Below are positions 1-6,355 of a stretch of 9,937 nucleotides of DNA, one piece after another. A model generated the notes under the pieces. The model worked only from the letters and a program-made list of their open reading frames with translations, was not told where the DNA came from and ran no database searches. The first letter of the stretch is position 1, and each line of letters begins with the position of its first letter. A program made the position numbers and the translations under genes. This stretch comes from CAZDBA01 sp964503615 (GTDB lineage: Bacteria > Planctomycetota > Planctomycetia > Pirellulales > Pirellulaceae). The stretch is taken from positions 1 through 9,937 of the forward strand of contig CAZDBA010000175.1 of NCBI GenBank assembly GCA_964503615.1, given 5' to 3'.

Positions 1-37
1 AGGCGTGCTACTTTGACAAGCAATCTCACATTCGCTT

Positions 38-1840
38 CTACGCGAGATCGCGGTCTTCGAATAGAACCAAAGCGATCAACAGAGCAATCGAACTGTACAA
101 GCCGCAATAAATTACGGCCCAGCCCATATAAATCATGGGGACATGAGCATTACTGTTGATCGCCGCTTGCACTTCAAAGTGGTTCAGCACAGGAAAGATA
201 ACTGCGATCACGTTCGCAAAAACGACAACCGATTGAAATGATTGCACTACATCCGAGGACTGAACAATCAGTGGAGTAAGGTGACCGAGCACGTAGATTG
301 CAAAGCAGATAATGAAGTTCGCAAGGATTCCAATACGAGTTGATATCGCGACGCTGATCGCAACGAAAATCACGACCTCCATAAACGCCAACGCCAACGC
401 CGGGATAATCTGAATCGATTCGAGAAAACAAACGTCCCAGTCAATTAAGCCTTTTGAGGATTCGACCGCATCGTAATTAGGCTTGTAAGCGACCCAAACC
501 AGAAAGCAAAGCCCCAACAAAGTAAACAGAATCGCTGAAGACAAAGAGATCCCAAAAAACTTGCCAAGGATAAACTGCCGCCGTCCGACCGGCTTGGACA
601 AAACAGTCAGCGCAGTACGTCCCTCGATCTCTTCGGCAACCGATTTACTGGCCGCCCAACAAGCCATGAAAATCACTAGAACTTTGATCAGGGTCAGTCC
701 CGAATCTTTGTACATTTTGATGTCTTCACCAAAAGTGTTGTACGGAACAAACACACAAGCAACGATCAGAAATCCACCTACGGCTAAAATCAACCAAAAT
801 AGCGGCTGACTAACCTCTGTCTTAAACGTCGAAAGTGAAATCGCAGCGATTTTGGGAAAGTTCACGGCCAGCACAAGGTAGAACAAGTACAAACCCAGTA
901 CACCGGCTGCCGTCCATGGAACCAACCAGACCTGTCGATAAATGGGGTCCAGTCGCCAGTTAAAGGTTACGTTTGCCGGCGTATCACCTCGATTGACAAT
1001 ATAAAAGTCACTGATCGGCCCATCAGGAATCCAGCCTCGCCCGCCCGGCCGCCGATACCAAAAACGAAAATCATCACCGCTCAAAGAGTTGACCTCGTGA
1101 ATCTGATACGGAGCCAATTCCAACGTGACCGGTTCCGACGCGATCTCAATCGTCTGATCAGTTTTAACCGCGACCCAAGACACCTCTTCGCCTACAACCC
1201 CAGCGGAAATCCTGGTCCCCGGTTCGCCAGGTGCAGTGCTGGGCACCTCGATTTCTGGACCGTAGGTCCCTGCCAGCGGAAACCGTTTCAATGAATGCAC
1301 CATACCCGGAGCATCATCTACGAATTTGATGATACCAAAGCCGTTGGTCATTCCCAGCACGATACCCAGACAAGCGAACGCGGACATCGCAATGCAGATA
1401 ACTGAGACCCAACGTAGAAAACCTTCCGAGACCAACGCAAACGTCTCGTCGGCACCTCGCTCGGTGAGCAGACTCCAAATTCCAATTCCCAACAACAACG
1501 CAAGAGGAACCGCAAAGGCCAATGGCATCGTTAACGCCGACCATTCTTCCGTACTGATCGTTCCCGATTTGTCCAAGTCCAAACCATAACGCCACCAGTA
1601 AAATCCGATGAACAGGCCAACATAAATAACAGCAATCAAGACTCCGAAGCCTAAACGCAGCGGAATACTCTCAGCGATTTTGTTGAAAAACGGGAGCTTG
1701 GAAAAAAGGAAGACTTTAAGCAAAGTCACCATCACCAGCACTAACCCAATCCCTACTCCTAGCGAAAGCAACCAAATTGGCGTCAACCAATTTGTGATTT
1801 CTTGACTTTGAGCCAATAGAGGTATCGGAGAATCAAACAT
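38..1840 (-). CDS. ABC-2 type transporter permease with an EF-hand loop and a large extracytoplasmic beta-rich insert
   Basis: This 600-residue membrane protein is a probable permease subunit of an ABC-2 type exporter. The C-terminal half (about 306-600) has the ABC-2 layout: hydrophobic segments near 306-328, 345-367, 381-397, 424-452, 475-500, 503-525 and 572-594. A cytoplasmic coupling stretch, EEIEGRTALTVLSKPVGRRQ, lies at about 403-422 and resembles the conserved SKPVxRRxFxxGK pattern of the family. The N-terminal half adds four segments (about 21-45, 63-82, 104-124, 140-165) and a roughly 140-residue, mostly hydrophilic, beta-rich stretch (166-305). Residues 88-99 form a canonical EF-hand loop. 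Positive-inside reasoning places the N-terminus, the EF-hand and the beta-rich stretch outside and the coupling stretch inside. The start ATG gives a sensible N-terminus, but no clear Shine-Dalgarno precedes it. The gene lies 127 bp downstream of acylphosphatase on the same strand, so co-transcription is possible. No ATPase partner is in view and the substrate is unknown. Confidence 0.85.
   Translation of the reverse strand: MFDSPIPLLAQSQEITNWLTPIWLLSLGVGIGLVLVMVTLLKVFLFSKLPFFNKIAESIPLRLGFGVLIAVIYVGLFIGFYWWRYGLDLDKSGTISTEEWSALTMPLAFAVPLALLLGIGIWSLLTERGADETFALVSEGFLRWVSVICIAMSAFACLGIVLGMTNGFGIIKFVDDAPGMVHSLKRFPLAGTYGPEIEVPSTAPGEPGTRISAGVVGEEVSWVAVKTDQTIEIASEPVTLELAPYQIHEVNSLSGDDFRFWYRRPGGRGWIPDGPISDFYIVNRGDTPANVTFNWRLDPIYRQVWLVPWTAAGVLGLYLFYLVLAVNFPKIAAISLSTFKTEVSQPLFWLILAVGGFLIVACVFVPYNTFGEDIKMYKDSGLTLIKVLVIFMACWAASKSVAEEIEGRTALTVLSKPVGRRQFILGKFFGISLSSAILFTLLGLCFLVWVAYKPNYDAVESSKGLIDWDVCFLESIQIIPALALAFMEVVIFVAISVAISTRIGILANFIICFAIYVLGHLTPLIVQSSDVVQSFQSVVVFANVIAVIFPVLNHFEVQAAINSNAHVPMIYMGWAVIYCGLYSSIALLIALVLFEDRDLA
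1544..1579 (-). other. EF-hand calcium-binding loop encoded within the ABC permease
   Basis: Residues 88-99 of the permease read DLDKSGTISTEE. This fits the 12-residue EF-hand loop: Asp at positions 1 and 3, Ser at 5, Gly at 6, a backbone ligand at 7, Ile at 8, Ser at 9 and the bidentate Glu at 12. It sits in the short loop between transmembrane segments 2 and 3, predicted to be extracytoplasmic. Only one loop is seen, without an obvious paired second EF-hand, so it would resemble the single loops of bacterial extracellular proteins. Calcium binding is inferred. Confidence 0.75.
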
Positions 1841-1967
1841 TCAATTAATTGCAGAAGGTTGAGGAACAGAACGGCTATACGAAACTGGCAAGAAAGCTGG
1901 AAACGTATTCAATTGTTACGCACATTATGCGGCAGTGGTTCAATTCTTCAAAGGGTTGCGGCAAAGT

Positions 1968-2252
1968 TTAGTAGCGAATTTCGAACCCACTCAAAGTCGA
2001 ATCGATTTGCCCCAGCACTTGTTCCTGGTTCGTAATCTTGCCCGGTCCCTGCTGAATGGCTTGCTCTAACTGGCTCAGGTAGTCGCCTAAAACGCTGACT
2101 TCTCCCTGAATCTCCATTTGGACCCGTTTATCCGCAAGGTTCTTGACCCATCCCGAAATTTCGAAATCCTTAGCAACCTGAGCAGAGGTGTATCGAAAGC
2201 CGACCCCTTGGACTCGGCCACTGAACCACAATCCCCAATTTTGAGTAGACAT
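1968..2252 (-). CDS. acylphosphatase
   Basis: This 94-residue protein matches the usual length of a single-domain acylphosphatase, a small cytoplasmic alpha/beta enzyme that hydrolyses acyl phosphates such as carbamoyl phosphate or 1,3-bisphosphoglycerate. Signature 1, GRVQGVGFR, is at residues 12-20 and supplies the phosphate-binding loop and the catalytic Arg20. Signature 2 begins GWVKN at 34-38 and supplies the catalytic Asn38. The usual Gly five residues after that Asn, in NxxDG, is Lys here (NLADK). The frame stays open for 39 more codons upstream, to an ATG at 2369, but that extension is hydrophobic, unlike the family, and runs through a terminator-like hairpin, so the MSTQNW start at 2252 is preferred. 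No strong Shine-Dalgarno is visible before it. The gene is divergent from the inositol-phosphatase gene and lies upstream of the ABC permease on the same strand. Confidence 0.93.
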   Translation of the reverse strand: MSTQNWGLWFSGRVQGVGFRYTSAQVAKDFEISGWVKNLADKRVQMEIQGEVSVLGDYLSQLEQAIQQGPGKITNQEQVLGQIDSTLSGFEIRY

Positions 2253-2282
2253 AATTTTCAGAAGCCATACATTCAAACAACG

Positions 2283-2318
2283 AAAAACCCCATCATCACA
2301 AATTGCAATGATGGGGTT
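2283..2318 (-). terminator. Rho-independent terminator-like hairpin in the acylphosphatase leader
   Basis: A perfect 11-bp inverted repeat pairs AACCCCATCAT (2286-2296) with ATGATGGGGTT (2308-2318) around an 11-nt loop. Read on the minus strand, the G-rich arm runs directly into five T residues (2287-2283), then CG and TTGTTTG, which is the layout of an intrinsic terminator. On the plus strand no T tract follows, so it is directional. It lies about 31-66 bp before the acylphosphatase start on the coding strand, with no minus-strand gene upstream to terminate. An attenuator, or the end of a short leader RNA or antisense transcript, are the alternatives. Confidence 0.6.
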
Positions 2319-2393
2319 GGAACAGAGAAAAGGCAGAATGATTTGGTTGAAAAAAAGGTGGACGAACAAAGCTCGTTACCAGCTTAACCATAA

Positions 2394-2417
2394 CTTAATA
2401 TTAATAAATTTATTAAG
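2394..2417. promoter_or_regulatory. AT-rich perfect palindrome in the divergent spacer
   Basis: The 24-bp stretch runs from CTTAATA to TATTAAG and contains a perfect 16-bp palindrome, TTAATAAATTTATTAA (2401-2416). The outer CTTAATA/TATTAAG arms also pair, with a centre offset from that of the palindrome. It lies 91 bp before the inositol-phosphatase ATG and about 140 bp before acylphosphatase, the natural place for promoter or operator sequence of a divergent pair. No confident -35/-10 pair can be assigned and the binding protein is unknown. It may simply be AT-rich promoter DNA. Confidence 0.35.
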
Positions 2418-2507
2418 AAAAGTCCAGCTAAATCGCTGCAGGATCGTCTACTCCTTGTCGAAAATTATCCAACAATTAGCGCAAAATTGCAGAACTCAGG
2501 ACAGATC

Positions 2508-3275
2508 ATGACTGACATGGAGCAAATTCTTACCACTGCAATCGACGCATCCAAACAGGCCGGTGAGCTGCTTTTAGGATACTTAGGGAAAGTCAAAGCG
2601 AAAGAGAAACAGCCACGCGATCTGGTTACCCAAGCGGACATCGAATCACAAGCGTTAATCAAATCGATATTGCTTGGAGCGTTTCCCGACCACGGATTCC
2701 TGGGCGAGGAAGGAGACGAATCGGATGTGGACGCAGAGTTCTGCTGGATTGTGGACCCTTTGGACGGCACCACAAACTTTGTCCACCAACTTCCCAGCTT
2801 TGCGGTATCGATTGGATTAAGGCATGGGCAGGATCTGGTGCTGGGCGTCATCTACGATCCACTTAGCCGCGAGTGCTTTTCTGCCGTGAAAGGCAAAGGC
2901 GCTTTTCTCAACGGGGCTCCGATCCAAAGTAGTGACTGCACAGACATCGAAAAAAGTTTGTTGGTGTGCAGCTTTCCCTCTCGAGTCGTGCGAGATAGCG
3001 TCGAAGTAAATCGTTTCCTGAATGTGCTGACCAAGTCGACAGTTCGCCGAATGGGTTCCGCGGCGATCAACTGCAGCTACGTAGCTTGCGGAAGACTGGA
3101 CGGATATTGGGCGACCAGCCTGAGTGTTTGGGACATGGCTGCCGGGATTGTGATCGCACGCGAAGCGGGAGCAACCGTTACCAACATCCACGGCGACCCG
3201 ATCGAGCTAAGCGATCCGCGATTCATCATGGCCGGAACCAGTGAACTACACCAGCAACTGCTGGAGCAAATGTAA
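2508..3275 (+). CDS. suhB: inositol monophosphatase family protein (SuhB-like)
   Basis: This 255-residue cytoplasmic Mg2+-dependent phosphatase has the length and motifs of the inositol monophosphatase family, which removes phosphate from myo-inositol 1-phosphate and related sugar or nucleotide phosphates. Metal ligands are visible: GEEGDE with Glu67/Glu68, the DPLDGTTNF motif with Asp83 and Asp86, and WDMAAG with Asp209 near residues 208-213. The start at 2508 (MTDMEQ) is favoured because AGGA at 2498-2501 sits six bases before it. An in-frame TTG at 2487 would add seven residues but lacks such a site. The family includes SuhB, histidinol-phosphatase and CysQ-like members, so the exact substrate is uncertain and the symbol is tentative. 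The gene diverges from acylphosphatase and converges on the lptF/G gene. Confidence 0.9.
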   Translation: MTDMEQILTTAIDASKQAGELLLGYLGKVKAKEKQPRDLVTQADIESQALIKSILLGAFPDHGFLGEEGDESDVDAEFCWIVDPLDGTTNFVHQLPSFAVSIGLRHGQDLVLGVIYDPLSRECFSAVKGKGAFLNGAPIQSSDCTDIEKSLLVCSFPSRVVRDSVEVNRFLNVLTKSTVRRMGSAAINCSYVACGRLDGYWATSLSVWDMAAGIVIAREAGATVTNIHGDPIELSDPRFIMAGTSELHQQLLEQM

Positions 3276-3311
3276 AATTGCGGAACGTTGCTTGCTTAGA
3301 ATGTCGCCTGC

Positions 3312-4448
3312 TTACCTTCGCAACAATCGCATCGAAAGCGTGGCCAGCGGCAGAAATACGATCGTCGGCAACCAAGCCGACAGCGCCGCGCTTTTAATAA
3401 TGCTTAGCGAGCCCAACGACTGACAACCAAGCGTAGTGAGCTGTACAGTCAGGATCACGCCTACGCAGATTCCTGCCGCAGCAAACAGATTCTTGTTGGT
3501 TTGCGAAATGATCAACGGCAATCCGAGCAATAACAGGACCATATCCAGAACCGGTCGAATGATTCGCGTGTGAATCGCAACTCGTTTGCTGCGTGAATAC
3601 CACTGGCTCGGTTGCTTGACCGAAGCGATCATCGTCTCCAGCGATTCGTAGCCGGTATCGGACAAACCAAACGCCATCTGTTCCAGAGTCACGTTCGTGG
3701 CAATGAAACACTGATCTGGCTTTAACCAAGGATAGTCTCGAGGCGAATAGACGATCATCTGATCACCGTTTTTCATCGAGGCCATCTCCAGCAAATTCTC
3801 AGGCTTCGTTACGTTGTGCATCATGATGCCGGGCGGATGATGGCGATTGGCTGGCTTTAAGTAACCATACTGAGCGTTCATTCGAGAAATCGAATCGCTC
3901 AAATAGATTGGCAACTGAATTACAGCTTCGTTTACTCTTGAATAGACAGGTTCCAACTCTTCACCGCGAATCAACAACCCCGTATCATGGTCCTTAATGA
4001 TGTTCATCTGAACCAAGTCCGATTGGACATAGTTCTTTGCCGTTCGAGTCAGTTGATCTTTGAACTTGGGTAGCAGAAGCTCGCGATTCGCCACACTCAA
4101 GCCGATCAAGATCACCGCCATAAACAAAACGGGACGCACAATGCGGAACTTGCCAACTCCTGCAGCCTCGATAGCTGTCAATTCCCGACGACGTTGCATA
4201 AGTGCAATCGAGAATACTGCAGCCACCAGCACCAACACACCCGCCATGCGATCAAAGAACTCCAAAGTCCTCGGCCCGTAGAAATCGAGCAAAGCCTCTT
4301 TCATACCGCCACGCGCTTTCGCGATCTCCATGATCTCATCCAAGTTGGTAAACAAGTGGATGACGGTAAATAGTCCCGACAGACTAACGAAACAGATCAA
4401 AAAAATCTTGAGAAAGGCGAACGTTAAATAGCGGTCGAGGATTTTCAT
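3312..4448 (-). CDS. LptF/LptG family permease (YjgP/YjgQ), LPS export
   Basis: This 378-residue inner-membrane protein belongs to the LptF/LptG family, the transmembrane half of the LptB2FG exporter that extracts lipopolysaccharide and passes it to LptC/LptA. The layout fits: MKILDRYL at the N-terminus, three membrane segments (about 12-34, 65-85, 100-120), a periplasmic beta-jellyroll region at about 125-295, then three more segments (about 297-315, 322-342, 354-374). The cytoplasmic stretch RRRELTAIEAAGVGKFRIVRP (86-106), split here as RRRELTAIEAAG plus KFRIVRP, and NRELLLPK (121-128) match family-conserved positions. LptF and LptG cannot be told apart from sequence alone, so no symbol is given. 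The usual lptF-lptG pairing is absent: neighbours are a convergent phosphatase and a divergent histidine kinase. No clear Shine-Dalgarno precedes the ATG. Confidence 0.9.
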   Translation of the reverse strand: MKILDRYLTFAFLKIFLICFVSLSGLFTVIHLFTNLDEIMEIAKARGGMKEALLDFYGPRTLEFFDRMAGVLVLVAAVFSIALMQRRRELTAIEAAGVGKFRIVRPVLFMAVILIGLSVANRELLLPKFKDQLTRTAKNYVQSDLVQMNIIKDHDTGLLIRGEELEPVYSRVNEAVIQLPIYLSDSISRMNAQYGYLKPANRHHPPGIMMHNVTKPENLLEMASMKNGDQMIVYSPRDYPWLKPDQCFIATNVTLEQMAFGLSDTGYESLETMIASVKQPSQWYSRSKRVAIHTRIIRPVLDMVLLLLGLPLIISQTNKNLFAAAGICVGVILTVQLTTLGCQSLGSLSIIKSAALSAWLPTIVFLPLATLSMRLLRR

Positions 4449-4507
4449 TGCTGTCGGCGTTTACCCAAAGAGATCTGGAAAAAGTTGTGTTATAGCTACT
4501 CTTCCCT

Positions 4508-4553
4508 GTAGCATGGGCCCCGGCCCGTGAACGTAGCATGAGCCCGGCCCGTG
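4508..4553. repeat. two-copy GC-rich tandem repeat (GTAGCATG...GGCCCGTG)
   Basis: Two near-identical units start at 4508 (22 bp) and 4533 (21 bp), a period of 25 bp. Both begin GTAGCATG and end CGGCCCGTG. They differ by one substitution (GGG versus GAG) and one C. Each unit is nearly self-complementary (CATGGGCC against GGCCCGTG, one wobble), so short hairpins could form. Repeats of this kind look like dispersed intergenic elements in planctomycete genomes, from memory and not from a search. It lies 60 bp upstream of lptF/G and does not look coding. Confidence 0.65.
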
Positions 4554-4791
4554 GTTCAGTCGGGAGCGGATCCAAGTCAATGTGACGGTCTACTATAGAG
4601 AAAGCGAAAAAGCCAATGGACATCAGTTTTGCGGTAGATTCTCAAATCCGATTTATGCTTGCACTTTTTAGAGGGGTTAATCAATACCCGCTCCAATCAC
4701 GGCCCACCCCGACAAAATCAAAAAAGGCCACTCTTAGAACTCTTGCTGTCGCCAAAATCAAGCGGACCGCTGTTATACCAAAACGTTTAGT

Positions 4792-4808
4792 TTGCTAAGG
4801 TTTAGCAA
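4792..4808. promoter_or_regulatory. inverted repeat just upstream of the histidine kinase start
   Basis: TTGCTAA (4792-4798) and TTAGCAA (4802-4808) are perfect reverse complements around a GGT centre, ending eight bases before the first possible ATG. It could be an operator for a repressor or for autoregulation, or an mRNA hairpin masking the AAGG at 4797-4800. A weak extended -10 (TGTTATACC, 4771-4779) would place it in the initial transcribed region. Function is inferred from position only. Confidence 0.4.
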
Positions 4809-4816
4809 CATTCGGA

Positions 4817-6223
4817 ATGGCTATGACAACCAATCAGTACCAAATACCTCTTCACTTACTCAACCACACCCACTGGTTGGATTGCGCTCCCGAAGCGCTA
4901 TCCCAATTGGCAATCGAAAGACTTGGTGGCAAAAGCTTTGATCCAACCACGTTGGCTCAGTTCCTGGTGCAAAATCCAAACTGGTTGTTGCTTGCGATCA
5001 CGGAAATCGCATCGACGGGAAAGCTGAAGCAAAAGCTCAAACTGATCGACATTAAAAATTGGCTGGTTAGCACCGATCTTTTGACAGAACTTCGCGTCAA
5101 ACCGGAAACGAAAAAAGCAGGCTCTAAGAAGTCAGTATTGCGAAAATCCAAAACAGACTTAAAAGCAGCGCAAGCAATCAACAAACGTTTGGTCCTCATC
5201 GAATCGGGCGACGACTTAAAAGCCACACTGGTTCGCTTGGTCGACAAACCTTTTCGCAAATCGTTATTGGAAAGCTTAGAAACGCTACGGATCGCAAAGT
5301 CATGTTGGAAGGCGATTCGCCAATCGGCAAGATCGTGGACGGGAGAACTTTCCAGAGAATCAAGTCAGCCCCAGCTCGATCAACGCTCCCAACCCGACTA
5401 CCGAGCCGTCTTTTCAACGCTTAACGCACTGGAGACCACACAAGCCGATTTCGATGATCAGCTGCTGATTCAAAAATTGGACTCGATGCGGCTGTTAGCC
5501 TACGGAGCAAGTCACGAAATCAACAACCCGCTTGCCAACATCGCAACTCGGGCTCAAGCGTTGCTAACTGACGAACATGATTTAAAGCGCAAGCAGCGGT
5601 TGACTGTAATCTACGAGCAAGCGATGCGAGCTCACGAGATGATCTCGGACATGATGCTGTTCGCACACCCGCCCAAGATAAACCCAACCCGGGTTGAGCT
5701 GAAAGAGATCATCTCTGATGTGGTTGGCGAGTTAAGTACGAAACTTGCCGCAGCCAAAATCGTTTGCAAGACGACCGCAAAGTCTCAGCGCCCTGCTGTG
5801 ATGTCCATCGACCCAACGCAAATCGCCGTCGCAATAAAAGCGATCCTGGTCAATTCAATCGAAGCGATTGGATCCGATGGCCAGATCGACATTGAAATCA
5901 CCTCCAAAAAACGTGGAACGACGATCAGGATCAGCGACAACGGGCCAGGGATCGACGATTCGATCAGCGACAACATTTTTGACCCCTTCTTTTCAGGCCG
6001 CGAAGCCGGGCGTGGACTTGGGTTCGGCCTCTCCAAAGCTTGGAGAATATTTCAACTGCACAACGCAACGTTGCGTCGGCAAGAATCGGAAAGCGGTGGA
6101 GCCATGTTCGATATTTTCATCCCGTCTAAGCAAAATTGCCTAAACGACTGCGTCGACGTCAAAGATGAGAACCGTTCCGAATCGGTCACAGTCTATACCG
6201 CCCAAACAAAACGCGTCGCTTGA
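4817..6223 (+). CDS. soluble sensor histidine kinase with an unrecognised N-terminal region
   Basis: This 468-residue protein has a complete histidine kinase core. The dimerisation/phosphoacceptor motif GASHEINNPLANI has His233. The ATPase domain follows with an N-box near ILVNSIEAIG (Asn346), G1 at SDNGPGID (373-380), an F-box at IFDPFF (387-392) and the G2 lid GRGLGFGLS (398-406). No signal peptide or membrane segment is seen, so it should be cytoplasmic. Residues 1-95 look helical and globular. A lysine-rich linker at about 95-125 leads to a second helical stretch (about 125-215) before the core. I recognise no PAS, GAF or receiver domain there. ATGs at 4817 and 4823 are both possible; CGGA six bases before the second slightly favours it. 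The C-terminal 30 residues are a polar tail. No response regulator gene is adjacent, so it is an orphan in this window. Confidence 0.9.
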   Translation: MAMTTNQYQIPLHLLNHTHWLDCAPEALSQLAIERLGGKSFDPTTLAQFLVQNPNWLLLAITEIASTGKLKQKLKLIDIKNWLVSTDLLTELRVKPETKKAGSKKSVLRKSKTDLKAAQAINKRLVLIESGDDLKATLVRLVDKPFRKSLLESLETLRIAKSCWKAIRQSARSWTGELSRESSQPQLDQRSQPDYRAVFSTLNALETTQADFDDQLLIQKLDSMRLLAYGASHEINNPLANIATRAQALLTDEHDLKRKQRLTVIYEQAMRAHEMISDMMLFAHPPKINPTRVELKEIISDVVGELSTKLAAAKIVCKTTAKSQRPAVMSIDPTQIAVAIKAILVNSIEAIGSDGQIDIEITSKKRGTTIRISDNGPGIDDSISDNIFDPFFSGREAGRGLGFGLSKAWRIFQLHNATLRRQESESGGAMFDIFIPSKQNCLNDCVDVKDENRSESVTVYTAQTKRVA

Positions 6224-6246
6224 ATTCAACGGAAGTTTGGATCCAA

Positions 6247-6307
6247 GCGTAGGGCATGCTGTGCATGCCGATCTTGTTCATTTCGTCAGGCACAGCCTGA
6301 CCTACGC
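6247..6307. repeat. cloverleaf-like intergenic repeat with three stems
   Basis: This 61-bp element is almost fully self-complementary in three stems. The outer arms GCGTAGG (6247-6253) and CCTACGC (6301-6307) pair, and inside them are two perfect 7-bp hairpins with 3-nt loops: GGCATGC/GCATGCC (6253-6269) and GTCAGGC/GCCTGAC (6285-6301). A 15-nt spacer separates the hairpins. It begins 24 bp after the histidine kinase stop. The CGTAGG...GTCAGGC design matches what I remember of dispersed REP-like intergenic repeats in planctomycetes. It may act as a transcript 3' structure or be a mobile MITE/REP-type element. It has no T tract for a standard terminator. Confidence 0.7.
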
Positions 6308-6317
6308 CAGATAAAAC

Positions 6318-6355
6318 TTGCCCGCCAACTTGAATATCGAAATTTCCGCGGGTAA
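6318..6355. other. weak inverted repeat between the kinase and the DUF6786-like gene
   Basis: TTGCCCGC (6318-6325) pairs with GCGGGTAA (6348-6355), eight pairs including one G-T, around a 22-nt loop. No T tract follows, so it is a poor intrinsic terminator. It could be a remnant of another repeat or chance. The rest of the spacer up to 6506 shows no gene and no confident promoter. Confidence 0.25.

Larger units (their letters stand above)
4449..4816. other. 368-bp divergent spacer between lptF/G and the histidine kinase
   Basis: The spacer holds a two-copy GC-rich repeat near lptF/G (4508-4553) and an inverted repeat next to the kinase start (4792-4808). Between them (about 4560-4790) I see no convincing gene. 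A 60-codon open frame at 4616-4798 has a composition unlike a real protein and no ribosome-binding site. A TGTTATACC at 4771-4779 resembles an extended -10 element for the kinase, but no matching -35 was found. Confidence 0.6.

Noticed and set aside
3..13. GCGTGCTACTT at the left edge reappears inverted at 9476-9486, which could suggest element ends
   Set aside because: An 11-base match is expected by chance at this scale; both sit by ordinary gene ends and no mobile-element genes lie between.
1314..1595. Open frames of about 90 codons on both strands inside the ABC permease gene
   Set aside because: They overlap the clearly coding permease, match no family and lack ribosome-binding sites; the composition is that of frame shadows.
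1841..1967. Possible promoter or terminator between acylphosphatase and the ABC permease
   Set aside because: Only short, weak partial repeats (for example around TTCAATTG and TTCAATTC) were seen, with no convincing -35/-10 pair or hairpin plus T tract.
2308..2511. 67-codon plus-strand frame ahead of the inositol-phosphatase gene
   Set aside because: It crosses the terminator hairpin and AT palindrome and overlaps the phosphatase start; no protein-like features.
3276..3311. Possible shared terminator between the convergent phosphatase and lptF/G genes
   Set aside because: The 36-bp gap shows no stable inverted repeat or T tract on either strand.
4384..4623. 79-codon minus-strand frame spanning the lptF/G start and the GC-rich repeat
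   Set aside because: It mostly translates the tandem repeat and overlaps the lptF/G N-terminus; no family resemblance.
4616..4798. 60-codon plus-strand frame in the spacer before the histidine kinase
   Set aside because: Lys/Arg/Thr-rich composition, no ribosome-binding site and no recognisable motif.
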